A DNA stretch of 43,391 nucleotides from Sphingomonadales bacterium (GCA_016872215.1 VHAX01000018.1:1-43391), one strand, 5' to 3'. Positions 1 to 8,219 are shown, counted from the first letter of the stretch. The notes: generated by a model from the letters alone, not told the origin. Numbers and translations: made by a program.

Positions 1-350
1 ATATGAAACCAGAAGTCAAAGAGGAATACATGAAAAAACTCAGTGCGTTCGGCATTTCAGAGGAAACGCTCATGTCGACCTGGATCGATGGCGAGGCCGA
101 AGGGGAGTATAAGGGGTTTATGAAAGGCATGAAAAAGGGCAGAACTGAAGGCAGGGCGGAGGGCAGGGAACAAGGTCGAGTAGAAGGCCGGGAGGAGGGA
201 CTTATGACAGGTGCCCGGATTCAGGTGGAGTCTACCGTGCAGAGCATGTACAAACACGGAATGAGCGTTGAAAGCATCGCTGAAATACTTGGCATGGAAC
301 CCTCAGAAGTGGAAGCGATTTTGAAGAAAGTGGGGGAAATTACGAATTGA
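1..350 (+). CDS. C-terminal part of Rpn-family recombination-promoting nuclease/putative transposase (5' end outside window)
   Basis: The frame is open from the window edge to the stop at 348-350; the first ATG is at base 3, but the protein most likely starts upstream because only the tail of the family is present. The visible part has a helical, highly charged stretch of repeated E-G-R/K units (about residues 30-67), followed by a short helix-turn-helix-like end (GMSVESIAEILGMEPSEVEAI). This layout is typical of the C-terminus of Rpn/PD-(D/E)XK family transposase-like proteins, common in Bacteroidota. The nuclease domain itself is not visible. The function of the tail is unknown; the family is linked to RecA-independent recombination. 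The identification rests on the repeat style and the terminal motif. Confidence 0.6.
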   Translation, partial: MKPEVKEEYMKKLSAFGISEETLMSTWIDGEAEGEYKGFMKGMKKGRTEGRAEGREQGRVEGREEGLMTGARIQVESTVQSMYKHGMSVESIAEILGMEPSEVEAILKKVGEITN

Positions 351-498
351 AGCTAAACCTTTTGGGCTTAGGTTACGGAGATTTACATTTTTCCTGTAGA
401 ATTCAGGTTGATTTTGATCGACTTAATTCTGGAATGACATAAGTTTCAATGTGACTAGCCTCTCGTTTTGAAAACCCCTGATTTTTGAGAGTTTTTAC

Positions 499-1584
499 CT
501 AATCGGTCTCGGGCAAGGGGGGAGGTGGCAATATGTGGGGGTTTGCCTTCAGGAAAACTGCCGTTCGGGGGGCCGATAGTCCATCACTCCGGTGCAACAC
601 ACCACGTTCTCTGGCCAATTCCAGAGCTTGGGGTAGGGTGTTCACCCGCCCCGCTGGAATTTGTCGACCCTGGCACCCATCTAGCAAGGCCTCTGACGGT
701 TGCTCGCCCACGGCTTGGCTGAGTACCAACTCAATTGCTGATCTGTTTTGGATGCGGCCTGCTGTATGGTGCCATTCCGCAGGGGCATCGATGCGGAGCT
801 GCTGCATCAGCAGTGCGAATTGTTTGTCGCTGCCCACGGCAAGCACCACCTGAACGCCGTCGCTGCAGGTGTAGGTTTGTCCGTAGGGTACAATATTGGG
901 ATGCCCCGAGCCCATGGCCTGAGGCTCGTAACCCGCCACCAGGTAGTTGGTGGCCTGGTTGGCGAGTGTACTGAGGGCGGCGTCGATGAGCGACACCCGG
1001 ATCCACTGTCCGGCACCGCTTTTCTCCCGTTCAAGCAGCGCCAGTAGGATTCCTTCTTTTAGTTGGTGTGCGGCCAGCAGGTCGATCAGAGCCACGGGCA
1101 TTTTGTGGCCTTCACCGTTGCGCATGCCGTTGAGGTGAATGAAACCGGATTCTGCCTGTATTATGGCGTCGTAGCCGGTTCGGGGGTCGTCTTCGCCGTA
1201 CCCGGTAAGGCTGCCGATGATGAGTCGCGGGTATTCGCTGCGCAGTTGCCCCGGGTCCAGTCCGAATTTCCGGGCGTCGCCTGGCTTGAAGCTCATCAAC
1301 AGTATATCGGTGGTCGGCAACAGCGCACGCAATTCGGATTGATTGCGGCTTTGCGCGAGGTCCATCACCCTGCTTTTTTTCCCCCAGTTGGCGGCGCAAA
1401 AGTAGGCGCTGCGATGCTGTTTGGGGTGTTCTCCGGGGGCGAGCCAGCTGCGGGTGATGTCGCCGCCGGGGGGTTCAATTTTAGTAACGGAGGCTCCGGC
1501 CTCGGCCAGAAACTGACCAGTGGCAGGTCCTGCGAGTACGGTGGCGAGTTCTACTACCCGTATTCCGTGTAAGGGCGTGTTCAT
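499..1584 (-). CDS. CaiB/BaiF family CoA-transferase
   Basis: 361-residue family III CoA-transferase, which moves CoA between carboxylic acids; the substrate cannot be told from sequence. It opens with the family signature (GIRVVELATVLAGP, residues 7-20), then ASVTKIEPPGGD, and has GYDAIIQAESGF near residues 137-148. Asp168 in VALIDLL sits at the position of the catalytic aspartate of formyl-CoA transferase (inferred by position). The open frame extends further upstream to about 1833, but that part lies inside queA in another frame and is low-complexity, so the ATG at 1584 is preferred. It begins 37 bases after the queA stop on the same strand and is probably co-transcribed with it. The length is near the short end for the family. 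The C-terminus ends in a proline run. Confidence 0.88.
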   Translation of the reverse strand: MNTPLHGIRVVELATVLAGPATGQFLAEAGASVTKIEPPGGDITRSWLAPGEHPKQHRSAYFCAANWGKKSRVMDLAQSRNQSELRALLPTTDILLMSFKPGDARKFGLDPGQLRSEYPRLIIGSLTGYGEDDPRTGYDAIIQAESGFIHLNGMRNGEGHKMPVALIDLLAAHQLKEGILLALLEREKSGAGQWIRVSLIDAALSTLANQATNYLVAGYEPQAMGSGHPNIVPYGQTYTCSDGVQVVLAVGSDKQFALLMQQLRIDAPAEWHHTAGRIQNRSAIELVLSQAVGEQPSEALLDGCQGRQIPAGRVNTLPQALELARERGVLHRSDGLSAPRTAVFLKANPHILPPPPLPETD

Positions 1585-1621
1585 TGGGAAAGGTATTTTC
1601 GATTTGGGTGCATATCGTCGT

Positions 1622-2884
1622 TTATCCTCTCTTCCACTTGTGGTTGGGGTGTATGCGCAGAAGCGAGCTGTCGCCATAGCTGAGGAAGCGGTATTCTTGT
1701 TGCAGCGCATGGGTGTAGAGGTCACGCCAGCGATCACCCACCACAGCGGCCACCAGCAGCAGTAGGGTACTGCCGGGCTGGTGGAAGTTGGTGATGAGCT
1801 GGTCGGCGAGGCGAAAGCGGTAGCTGGGTGCAATCATCAGCGAGGTATAGGCCTGGGAGGCGATCAGATTGCGCGTTTCAAGCCACTGGAGGATGCGGTT
1901 TAAGGCTTCTTTTGGTTCTGGAAGGCTGTCGACTTGGGTTTTTTCATTTTGGTATGGGGTAAATGCGGTGGGTGACGGAAGGTTTTCGTCGTTTTCCTGA
2001 AGCATTGCGCCAATCCAGTAGAGGCTTTCGAGGCTACGCAGACTGGTGGTGCCCACGCAGATGAGGGGCGACTGTTCGCGATTGGGCTTTTGGAGGTGGT
2101 CTATAAGCCGTTGGAGGAGATCTTGGTCAACCCGCAGTTCCTCACTGTGCATATCGTGGCCGCCCATGGTGGCGGCGGTGACGGGCCAGAATGTTCCGGC
2201 CCCGACATGTAGGGTCAGCTCCATGTACCCGATGCCGGCTGTGTCGAGCTTCGACCTTAATTCGGGGGTGAAGTGTAGCCCTGCGGTGGGTGCGGCCACC
2301 GATCCGGCGTTTCGGGCGTAGTGGGTCTGGTAGCGCTGCTGGTCGATCGCCTCAGCCTCGCGGCGCAGATAGGGCGGAATGGGCATTTGTCCCACCCGAT
2401 TCAGCACTTCTGAGAAGCTGAGTTCGGGGGGTTCCCATTGGAATTGTACCGCGATCCGCTCATCTTCCGACAGAATCTTCCGGGCGGTTAACCTCAATCC
2501 GGGTGCCTCGAGTGTGAGCGGCTCGTCGCGCCACCGACGGGCGTTACCAGCCATACAGTTCCACCGACTACTGCCGGTCTGATTGAGCGCTTCGTTCCAC
2601 CCCTGCTGCCCGCCTGCTGGGTTCAGGCAGAGCAGTTCCACCCGCGCCCCGGTGGGTCGGTGGAGGTACAAACGTGCGGGCACCACTTTGGTGATGTTGT
2701 AAAGAAGTACGCTGCCGGACTCCAGGAGCTGGGGCAGATCCGAGAAGGCCTGGTCGTGGATGGTGTCGTCCTCGAAATAAAGGAGACGTGATGCACCTCG
2801 GTCAGCCAGGGGATAGGCAGCAATGCGCGCTTCGGGAAGCTCGTAGGTGTAATCGTTTATTTTTAATTGGCTCGGGTGCTGCAT
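1622..2884 (-). CDS. queA: tRNA preQ1(34) S-adenosylmethionine ribosyltransferase-isomerase QueA
   Basis: 420-residue QueA, which transfers and isomerises the ribosyl group of S-adenosylmethionine onto 7-aminomethyl-7-deazaguanine at the wobble position of tRNA, giving epoxyqueuosine. Visible landmarks are the N-terminal substrate region (YELPEARIAAYPLADRGASR), the central VGQMPIPPYLRR motif, SVAAPTAGLHFTPEL, and LHVGAGTFWPV; the C-terminus carries LITNFHQPGSTLLLLVAAVVG. The length fits the longer Bacteroidota form of the family. It is transcribed away from the IscA-like gene, sharing a 38-base divergent spacer, and is followed by a CoA-transferase gene. Epoxyqueuosine is normally reduced by QueG or QueH; no such gene is in the window. 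Confidence 0.95.
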   Translation of the reverse strand: MQHPSQLKINDYTYELPEARIAAYPLADRGASRLLYFEDDTIHDQAFSDLPQLLESGSVLLYNITKVVPARLYLHRPTGARVELLCLNPAGGQQGWNEALNQTGSSRWNCMAGNARRWRDEPLTLEAPGLRLTARKILSEDERIAVQFQWEPPELSFSEVLNRVGQMPIPPYLRREAEAIDQQRYQTHYARNAGSVAAPTAGLHFTPELRSKLDTAGIGYMELTLHVGAGTFWPVTAATMGGHDMHSEELRVDQDLLQRLIDHLQKPNREQSPLICVGTTSLRSLESLYWIGAMLQENDENLPSPTAFTPYQNEKTQVDSLPEPKEALNRILQWLETRNLIASQAYTSLMIAPSYRFRLADQLITNFHQPGSTLLLLVAAVVGDRWRDLYTHALQQEYRFLSYGDSSLLRIHPNHKWKRG

Positions 2885-2922
2885 GCCGCAAAATTAAGGG
2901 CATACGCTTATTTTTGCAGGAT

Positions 2923-3249
2923 ATGATAAGCATCAGCGAACGAGCGGCCGAACGGGTCCGCAGCATGCTCCAGGAGCCCGACTACCTCCACACGCCGGTG
3001 GTGCGCGTGGTGGTAGAGAGCGGGGGCTGTTCGGGACTATCCTACCGGATGTCGTTTGTGGCCGCACCGGAGTCGGGCGATGAGCAGTTCAGCGACAAAG
3101 GCCTGCTGCTGGCGTGCGATAAGCGGAGCTTTTTCTACCTGATTGGTACCGAGCTCGACTATTCCGACGGTTTGCAGGGCAAGGGTTTCCATTTCCATAA
3201 CCCCAATGCAACACGCACCTGCGCCTGTGGCGAGAGCTTTTCGCTTTAG
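2923..3249 (+). CDS. HesB/IscA/SufA-type iron-sulfur cluster assembly protein
   Basis: 108-residue A-type Fe-S carrier that receives clusters from a scaffold and passes them to apo-enzymes. The three conserved cysteines are present: Cys36 in ESGGCSGLSY, and Cys100 and Cys102 in RTCACGESF, almost the same numbering as E. coli IscA (35, 99, 101). The ATG at 2923 is chosen because the family starts just before I-S-I-S-E-R-A-A; the upstream extension overlaps queA. No isc/suf operon neighbours are in the window, so it is a stand-alone carrier here. It is divergent from queA. The Fe-S-type Rrf2 regulator lies 4 kb away and is not an obvious partner. Confidence 0.9.
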   Translation: MISISERAAERVRSMLQEPDYLHTPVVRVVVESGGCSGLSYRMSFVAAPESGDEQFSDKGLLLACDKRSFFYLIGTELDYSDGLQGKGFHFHNPNATRTCACGESFSL

Positions 3250-3318
3250 TCGCGTCCGTACCTGTGCCATTTTTCATCCCTTTTGCCCGTCCACCGTCCC
3301 ACTTCCCGTTCCATATTT

Positions 3319-3456
3319 CCATCCCTTTTCCCCGCCCACCTTCCCTCTTCCTCGTCTCTTTTCCAGTCCCACTTTCCATCCCGCTTTCCATCCCTTTTCC
3401 CCGCCCACCTTCCCTCTTCCTCGTCTCTTTTCCAGTCCCACTTTCCATCCCGTTTT
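3319..3456. repeat. Two tandem 69-bp pyrimidine-rich repeat copies
   Basis: Copies at 3319-3387 and 3388-3456 are almost identical and begin CCATCCCTTTTCC. They sit in a longer spacer (3250-3532) that is strongly C/T-rich on this strand throughout, so it is a purine-rich tract on the other. ORFs seen here on either strand are low-complexity products of the repeat and are not taken as genes. Nothing else was found in the spacer. Confidence 0.85.
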
Positions 3457-3532
3457 CTCGTCCCTCTAATCCCCCCTGATTCTTCCCCCTTTTTCCTCAC
3501 ATTCCCCGTATCCCTCCCCCTTTTCCATTCCG

Positions 3533-4420
3533 ATGCCCTACTGGTTTCACTATTTCGACATTTTACCTCTGCGCTTGTGGCTGGTGATCCTGATGTTTTT
3601 CCTTTTTGCGTGGGTTGGACGGGTAGCTTTTGGGCGGTGGCAGCGGGCGGGACTCATAGCAGCGAGTTATAATATACGGTACGATAATCCTGCAGATGGA
3701 GAACATCTATGGCCGCTACGCAAGGAGCGACTGGTACGGGAATTGATGGCCCAGCAACCAGGGGTCATCGGGATGCAGGAAGTACTCCACAGCCAACTGC
3801 TCGATCTGCGGCAGCTCATGCCGGCCCGCTACCAGTGGGTGGGTGTAGGCCGCGACGATGGTCGTGAAGCGGGCGAATACGCTCCGATTAGTTTCGACAG
3901 TCTGCAGTATAGGCTGCTCCAACAGGGGGTTTTCTGGTTGTCGGAAACACCCGAAAAGCCATCGAAGGGCTGGGATGCCGCCCTGCCGCGTATCTGCACG
4001 TGGGTACAACTCGAATCGGTTAGGGGCAAGCGCCGTTTTTGGGTGTTCAATGCCCACCTCGATCACCGAGGGGTGCGGGCGCGCGCCGAATCGGTGTTGC
4101 TGATTATGGCCATGGTCGACCGGGTAACGCATTCGGATCCGGTTTTGGTGATGGGCGACTTCAACGACGGACCGGAGGCGGCATCCATCCGCTCTTTGTC
4201 GACCGCCGGCTGGCTCGATGCCTGTGTGCAGGCGGAAAAAAAGGGGGGCAGTGCAGGCAGCTTTTTCGGGTTTATGGGCGATCAATCGGGTGAGCGCATC
4301 GATTATATATGGTATCGAAACCTGCCCGCTCCCCGTTGGTATGAGGTCGATGGCCCACCCGGCCGACTGCCGCCCTACGCGTCCGACCATTGTCCGGTCT
4401 ATGCCCACTTCGCGTTCTGA
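3533..4420 (+). CDS. Membrane-anchored endonuclease/exonuclease/phosphatase (EEP) family protein
   Basis: 295 residues. An N-terminal hydrophobic segment (about residues 12-29) is a membrane anchor or uncleaved signal. The rest is an EEP (DNase I-like) metal-dependent hydrolase domain, with Asn47 in ASYNIRYDN, Glu83 in GMQEV, His175 and Asp177 in FNAHLDH, GDFND (Asp209, Asn211), and the C-terminal YASDHCPVY histidine. All catalytic positions seem intact. The fold serves nucleases, sphingomyelinases and phosphoinositide phosphatases, so the substrate is open; short secreted or membrane forms such as this are common in Bacteroidota and mostly unassigned. It ends 76 bases before the helicase start and may share a transcript. 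Confidence 0.85.
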   Translation: MPYWFHYFDILPLRLWLVILMFFLFAWVGRVAFGRWQRAGLIAASYNIRYDNPADGEHLWPLRKERLVRELMAQQPGVIGMQEVLHSQLLDLRQLMPARYQWVGVGRDDGREAGEYAPISFDSLQYRLLQQGVFWLSETPEKPSKGWDAALPRICTWVQLESVRGKRRFWVFNAHLDHRGVRARAESVLLIMAMVDRVTHSDPVLVMGDFNDGPEAASIRSLSTAGWLDACVQAEKKGGSAGSFFGFMGDQSGERIDYIWYRNLPAPRWYEVDGPPGRLPPYASDHCPVYAHFAF

Positions 4421-4496
4421 TTGCGGCTTACGTTTGCTTTCGTTTGCAGACGTCTGCTTTCCGACTATTGGGCTTGGGTGTTGCGAGCTTTGGGGC

Positions 4497-6698
4497 ATGT
4501 TGAATTTATCTGTCGAACAAGCCGCGATTGTGATGTCGCGCGGCCCTATTCGGGTCAATGCAGTGGCCGGGTCGGGCAAGACCTCCACCCTTGTGGAATA
4601 TGCGAAGTCGCGCAAAGGCCGGCCGCGTATTTTATATCTCGCCTTCAACCGATCGATCCGCAATGAGGCTGCTGATCGGTTCTGGCGGGCTGGTGTGCGG
4701 AATGTGCGCACCGAAACGGCCCATTCGCTAGCCTTTAAGTCGGTATCGGCGCATGGAACTTTGCGGGTTGTAGCCCGCTATCGTCCGCCCGAAGTGGCGG
4801 GCATCGTGCGGATCCGGGCGCGCGACGAGCAATTACGCAGTTTGCTGGCGGTTCACACTATGGGTTTTCTGCAGTACTATTGGAACAGTGGCGTGGAGCA
4901 CCTACATTCGGTCAACTACGCCGCCACACTTTCGGAGCCGGAGGCACGGCAGTTTGCCGACCGGCATGCCGAGGATCTCATCGGCTATTCCATGAGAATG
5001 TTGGAGGCCATGAACAGCGGTCGGGTTCCCTGTCTCCACGACCATTATCTAAAGCAATATCAACTGCAGCGGTCGATGCTTCCCTACGATTATCTTCTGT
5101 TTGATGAGGGACAAGACGCCAGTGCTGTTATGCTCGATGTGGTGGCGAGGCAGCGGGCCGTGCAGGTCATTGTGGGCGACGAGCATCAGCAGATTTATGG
5201 CTGGCGCCATGCCTGCAATGCACTTCAGCAATGCGAATACCCTGCCTACACGCTGAGCACCAGTTATCGTTTTCATGAGCAAATCGCCCGCCTGGCCCGG
5301 GCTGTTTTGTCATGGAAAAGGCTGCTTAATTCCGAACATCATCCTGTGTGGATAAGCGCGGGCAGGTCGCCGGGGGGTTTCGTGCAGTCACGGGCCGTGG
5401 TGGCCCGCAGCCACGTGGGGCTGTTGGCCAAAGCGATCGACTGGCTGGAGCAGGGGAGGGAGGGTAATATTCGGTTTGAAGGCGGACTACCATTCGCGGT
5501 GGATGGGCCGACCTACGCCACTATCCGCGATTTGCTGGCCTTGAAGGAGGGAAATCGATCGGGGGTTCAGGATGCTTTTCTCAGTGGTTTTGGTCACCTC
5601 GATGAATTGGAGGCCTACCTGAAAAAGGGCGATTATGCGGAGCTGAAAACGCTCACCGAATTGGTTAGCCTCTATGGAGGCAGTCTCATTGGCCACCTGC
5701 AGTCACTCGCTCGGGCTGCACGCCCAGTCGATGCTGCACGCCCTGTTGATTGTGTTTTTGGTACGGTCCATCGGTGTAAGGGACTAGAATTCGATCAGGT
5801 GGATCTTGCCGGGGATTTTGTGACGGTATCGCGCCTCAAGCATCAGGCCGCCTCTAATATGTTATCGTCCCAGGAGCGAAGCCGATGGCTGGAGGAGGTG
5901 AATCTGCTCTATGTGGCCCTAACACGCGCTCGGATTGAGGTACGGGTTCCCAAATACATCTGGCGCGACATATTGTCGCCACTCGAATCCGCTTCTGTGC
6001 CCTCGGTGGCTCAAGGGCTTAGGCTTCCTAAGGAGGAACGGTCTGAGTCCGACATGGATTTTCCGGAATACGTTGCCGGTTCTTTTCGGAATAATACCAC
6101 AGATGCGGTTTGTGAGGATCCTGAGATACCATATTCCGTGGGTTGGGTGGCGCATTCAGGTTTGCGGACCCGGACAAAAAAGCCCGTATTTTTGGCCTCA
6201 TATGAGTGTCCGCCTCAGCGTCAACATCAACAAGGCTGCAACCCTGCGCAACAGTCGCGGCGGCAACAATCCCGATGTGTTTCAGGTAGCGCTCGACTGT
6301 ATTCGATTTGGTGCGGAAAGCATAACGGTACACCCGAGGCCCGACGAGCGTCATATTCGTCGATCAGATGTGCAGGCATTGGCCCCGGCGCTTTCGGTGG
6401 AGTTCAATATGGAGGGCAATCCGAAGGAGAGGTCGTTTACCGAACTGGTGTTGTTGGTGAAGCCAGCTCAGGTTACTTTGGTTCCGGATGGTTCGCAGCA
6501 GCTAACGAGCGACCACGGATGGGATGTGGTGCGCGAGCACGCTTATCTGACCGATACAGTGGCAATGTTTCGGGAGGCGGGCATTCGAACCTCCCTATTC
6601 GTAGATCCAAACCCGGTGATGGTGGAGGCGGCCATACGCACGGGCACCCACCGGATCGAGCTGTATACCGAATCCTACGCTCGTTTGTACCCCCATAA
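4497..6698 (+). CDS. UvrD-like superfamily 1 DNA helicase (frame runs into pdxJ; probable -1 shift at 6176-6182)
   Basis: Superfamily 1 helicase with Walker A NAVAGSGKTS (Lys28), Walker B FDEGQD (Asp203/Glu204), motif III VGDEHQQIYGWRHA, motif IV LSTSYRF, motif V GTVHRCKGLEFDQV, and motif VI NLLYVALTRAR near residue 470. The N-terminus (LYLAFNRSIRNEA) recalls the compact FBH1-like group rather than full UvrD/PcrA. The ATG at 4497 starts just before the conserved region; longer starts overlap the EEP gene. The helicase part ends near residue 560. After that the zero frame stays open for 497 bases inside pdxJ, giving a Gly/Arg/Ser-rich tail that looks like an out-of-frame read. A -1 shift at the heptamer 6176-6182 would give a 569-residue protein stopping at TGA 6203-6205, overlapping the pdxJ ATG. 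The 3' end is therefore uncertain; the domain call is firm. Confidence 0.82.
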   Translation: MLNLSVEQAAIVMSRGPIRVNAVAGSGKTSTLVEYAKSRKGRPRILYLAFNRSIRNEAADRFWRAGVRNVRTETAHSLAFKSVSAHGTLRVVARYRPPEVAGIVRIRARDEQLRSLLAVHTMGFLQYYWNSGVEHLHSVNYAATLSEPEARQFADRHAEDLIGYSMRMLEAMNSGRVPCLHDHYLKQYQLQRSMLPYDYLLFDEGQDASAVMLDVVARQRAVQVIVGDEHQQIYGWRHACNALQQCEYPAYTLSTSYRFHEQIARLARAVLSWKRLLNSEHHPVWISAGRSPGGFVQSRAVVARSHVGLLAKAIDWLEQGREGNIRFEGGLPFAVDGPTYATIRDLLALKEGNRSGVQDAFLSGFGHLDELEAYLKKGDYAELKTLTELVSLYGGSLIGHLQSLARAARPVDAARPVDCVFGTVHRCKGLEFDQVDLAGDFVTVSRLKHQAASNMLSSQERSRWLEEVNLLYVALTRARIEVRVPKYIWRDILSPLESASVPSVAQGLRLPKEERSESDMDFPEYVAGSFRNNTTDAVCEDPEIPYSVGWVAHSGLRTRTKKPVFLASYECPPQRQHQQGCNPAQQSRRQQSRCVSGSARLYSIWCGKHNGTPEARRASYSSIRCAGIGPGAFGGVQYGGQSEGEVVYRTGVVGEASSGYFGSGWFAAANERPRMGCGARARLSDRYSGNVSGGGHSNLPIRRSKPGDGGGGHTHGHPPDRAVYRILRSFVPP
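6176..6182 (+). promoter_or_regulatory. A-AAA-AAG heptamer: candidate -1 frameshift site (or homopolymer indel)
   Basis: The helicase codons here are ACA AAA AAG, so the heptamer A AAA AAG lies in the exact phase of the classic bacterial -1 slippery site. Re-reading by one base gives Ala-Arg-Ile-Phe-Gly-Leu-Ile-stop, with the TGA at 6203-6205 overlapping the pdxJ start codon (ATGA). A missing A in the run (sequence error or real mutation) would give the same product. No clear downstream pseudoknot or upstream Shine-Dalgarno-like enhancer was recognised. Confidence 0.5.
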
Positions 6699-6939
6699 CC
6701 CCGAAATGGCCCTAAAACCTTATGTTGAGGCGGCTGAGGTGGCGGTTGCGGGTCAACTCGGACTCAATGCGGGGCATGATTTGTCGCTGCAGAACTTATC
6801 GACCTTGGTGGAGCGAGTGCCCGGACTCCTTGAAGTTTCGATCGGGCACGCCTTGTTTTGCGATGCCCTCTATTTTGGGCTGGAAAACACCATCCATATG
6901 TACCTCAGGGCTATTCTGCGCGCTACATCCGCTTCCTGA
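6202..6939 (+). CDS. pdxJ: Pyridoxine 5'-phosphate synthase PdxJ
   Basis: 245-residue PdxJ, which condenses 1-deoxy-D-xylulose 5-phosphate with 3-amino-2-oxopropyl phosphate to give pyridoxine 5'-phosphate (DXP-dependent vitamin B6 pathway). Visible family blocks are SVNINKAATLRNSRGG at the start, ESITVHPRPDERHI, VEFNMEGNP, VTLVPD, SLFVDPNPVMVEAA, IELYTESYA, LGLNAGHDLSLQNL and VSIGHALFCDALYFGL. The ATG at 6202 matches the family N-terminus; the longer open frame upstream is inside the helicase gene. It starts at the point where a -1-shifted helicase would stop (ATGA), suggesting translational coupling. Length is normal for the family. Confidence 0.96.
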   Translation: MSVRLSVNINKAATLRNSRGGNNPDVFQVALDCIRFGAESITVHPRPDERHIRRSDVQALAPALSVEFNMEGNPKERSFTELVLLVKPAQVTLVPDGSQQLTSDHGWDVVREHAYLTDTVAMFREAGIRTSLFVDPNPVMVEAAIRTGTHRIELYTESYARLYPHNPEMALKPYVEAAEVAVAGQLGLNAGHDLSLQNLSTLVERVPGLLEVSIGHALFCDALYFGLENTIHMYLRAILRATSAS

Positions 6940-7082
6940 TTCGCTCCACAGGGTGATTTCTGCCCTAGGTTAACCCAGTATTGTAGCATTGAAATTGCGG
7001 GCCTACAGAGAATAACCGAATTACGGATAATTTACTATAATTGTTCTCTAAATTAGTTCTTCTTCCGTTTTTAGCCCGGTGT

Positions 7083-7526
7083 ATGTTTTCCAAATCATGT
7101 GAATATGGCCTGCAGGCCATGTTGTACATCGCCATGAATGCTTCGGAGGATCGAAATGTTGGACTGCGTGAAATCGCTGCTAACCAAGGCATTCCGGTGC
7201 ATTTTCTGAGCAAAATTCTGCAAATGCTGGTGAAGAGTAAGTTGCTGAACTCGGTTAAGGGGCCCAATGGTGGCTTTACGCTGCGGAAAAAGCCGGAGGA
7301 GACCAACCTGCTAAATGTGGTGGCGTCGATTGATGGACTCGACTTGTTTGAGCGGTGCGGAATAGGTCTGAAGTTATGCGCCGACCACCATCCCTGCCCG
7401 GTTCACCATAAATTTAAATTCCTCCGTGAGAGCATTCGCGAAACACTCTGCAACGAAAACCTATCGGATCTGGTGTTTGATATGCAGGAAGGAAAATCCT
7501 ACCTAGCTCTGAAGATAAAACCCTAG
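7083..7526 (+). CDS. Rrf2 family transcriptional regulator (IscR-like, with three cysteines)
   Basis: 147-residue winged-helix regulator. It starts MFSKSCEYGLQAMLYIA, the usual Rrf2 opening, has the recognition region GIPVHFLSKILQMLVKSKLL and the wing SVKGPNGGFTL. Cys92, Cys99 and Cys105 match in place and nearly in spacing the three cluster ligands of E. coli IscR (92, 98, 104), so Fe-S binding is likely though not proven. A longer in-frame start exists 42 bases upstream, but 7083 matches the family. trmB starts 6 bases after its stop. The 143-base spacer upstream (6940-7082) is AT-rich and may hold its own operator; no isc or suf genes are nearby, so the target is unknown. Confidence 0.87.
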   Translation: MFSKSCEYGLQAMLYIAMNASEDRNVGLREIAANQGIPVHFLSKILQMLVKSKLLNSVKGPNGGFTLRKKPEETNLLNVVASIDGLDLFERCGIGLKLCADHHPCPVHHKFKFLRESIRETLCNENLSDLVFDMQEGKSYLALKIKP

Positions 7527-7532
7527 CGGATC

Positions 7533-8219
7533 TTGTCACGTCGCAAACTCCTTCATTTCGATGAAATGGACAAGATGCCGCATGTCCTGCAGCATCCGGT
7601 CGATATGCCCGGCAAGTGGGCAAATTTCTGGGGCAATGATCATCCGATGGTATTGGAGGTTGGCTGTGGAACGGGTAACTATGTGTTGGGACTAGCCTCA
7701 CAGTTGCCGGAGTGGAACGTGGTGGGGGTCGATATCAAAGGGGCGCGTATGTGGCACGGTGCTTCGAAAAGTCGCGACCTGAATCTGGCGAATGTGGCTT
7801 TCCTGCGTTGCCGTCTCGAACAGCTGCCCGATTATTTTAACCGGGGCGAGGTTTCTGAGCTTTGGATCACCTTTCCGGACCCGCAGCCTCGGGCCTCTCG
7901 GGAACGCAAAAGGCTCACCTCTCTGTGGTTTTTGCAGATTTACCACCGAATACTTAGTGGCGGAGCACGCATTCATCTTAAAACCGACGATCCGAACCTG
8001 TTTGCGTTTAGCGTGGATACCTGGAACAACGCACGAATGAAGATTTCTGTGGTTACGTCCGACCTCTATGCGGGTTCAATCAGGGGCCCCGCCGTTGATA
8101 TTCAAACGACCTATGAGTCGAGGTTCCTAGCCGAGGGTCGGAAAATTCATTATTTGTGTGCCGAATTCACCGATGAATTTCCGGTCAGCGCAGCCCGGCC
8201 TTTTCCAGTTGATCCGTGA
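7533..8219 (+). CDS. trmB: tRNA (guanine-N7-)-methyltransferase TrmB
   Basis: 228-residue class I SAM-dependent methyltransferase that makes m7G46 in the tRNA variable loop. The SAM-binding motif is VLEVGCGTGNYVLGLA, followed by NVVGVDIKGARMW and the TrmB signature ELWITFPDPQPRASRERKRLT; HLKTDDPNLFAFS follows. The start is a TTG at 7533, preferred over the ATG at 7566 because the resulting S-R-R-K-L-L-H-F-D-E segment is conserved in Bacteroidota TrmB. It lies 6 bases after the Rrf2 gene and probably shares its transcript. Its last 35 bases overlap the convergent TrpF-like gene. Confidence 0.93.
   Translation: MSRRKLLHFDEMDKMPHVLQHPVDMPGKWANFWGNDHPMVLEVGCGTGNYVLGLASQLPEWNVVGVDIKGARMWHGASKSRDLNLANVAFLRCRLEQLPDYFNRGEVSELWITFPDPQPRASRERKRLTSLWFLQIYHRILSGGARIHLKTDDPNLFAFSVDTWNNARMKISVVTSDLYAGSIRGPAVDIQTTYESRFLAEGRKIHYLCAEFTDEFPVSAARPFPVDP

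Noticed and set aside
2379-2582. Small plus-strand frame inside queA
   Set aside because: QueA motifs are continuous on the other strand through this interval.
3716-4711. 331-codon minus-strand frame across the EEP and helicase genes
   Set aside because: Both genes on the plus strand have intact catalytic motifs in this interval, and the antisense product has none.
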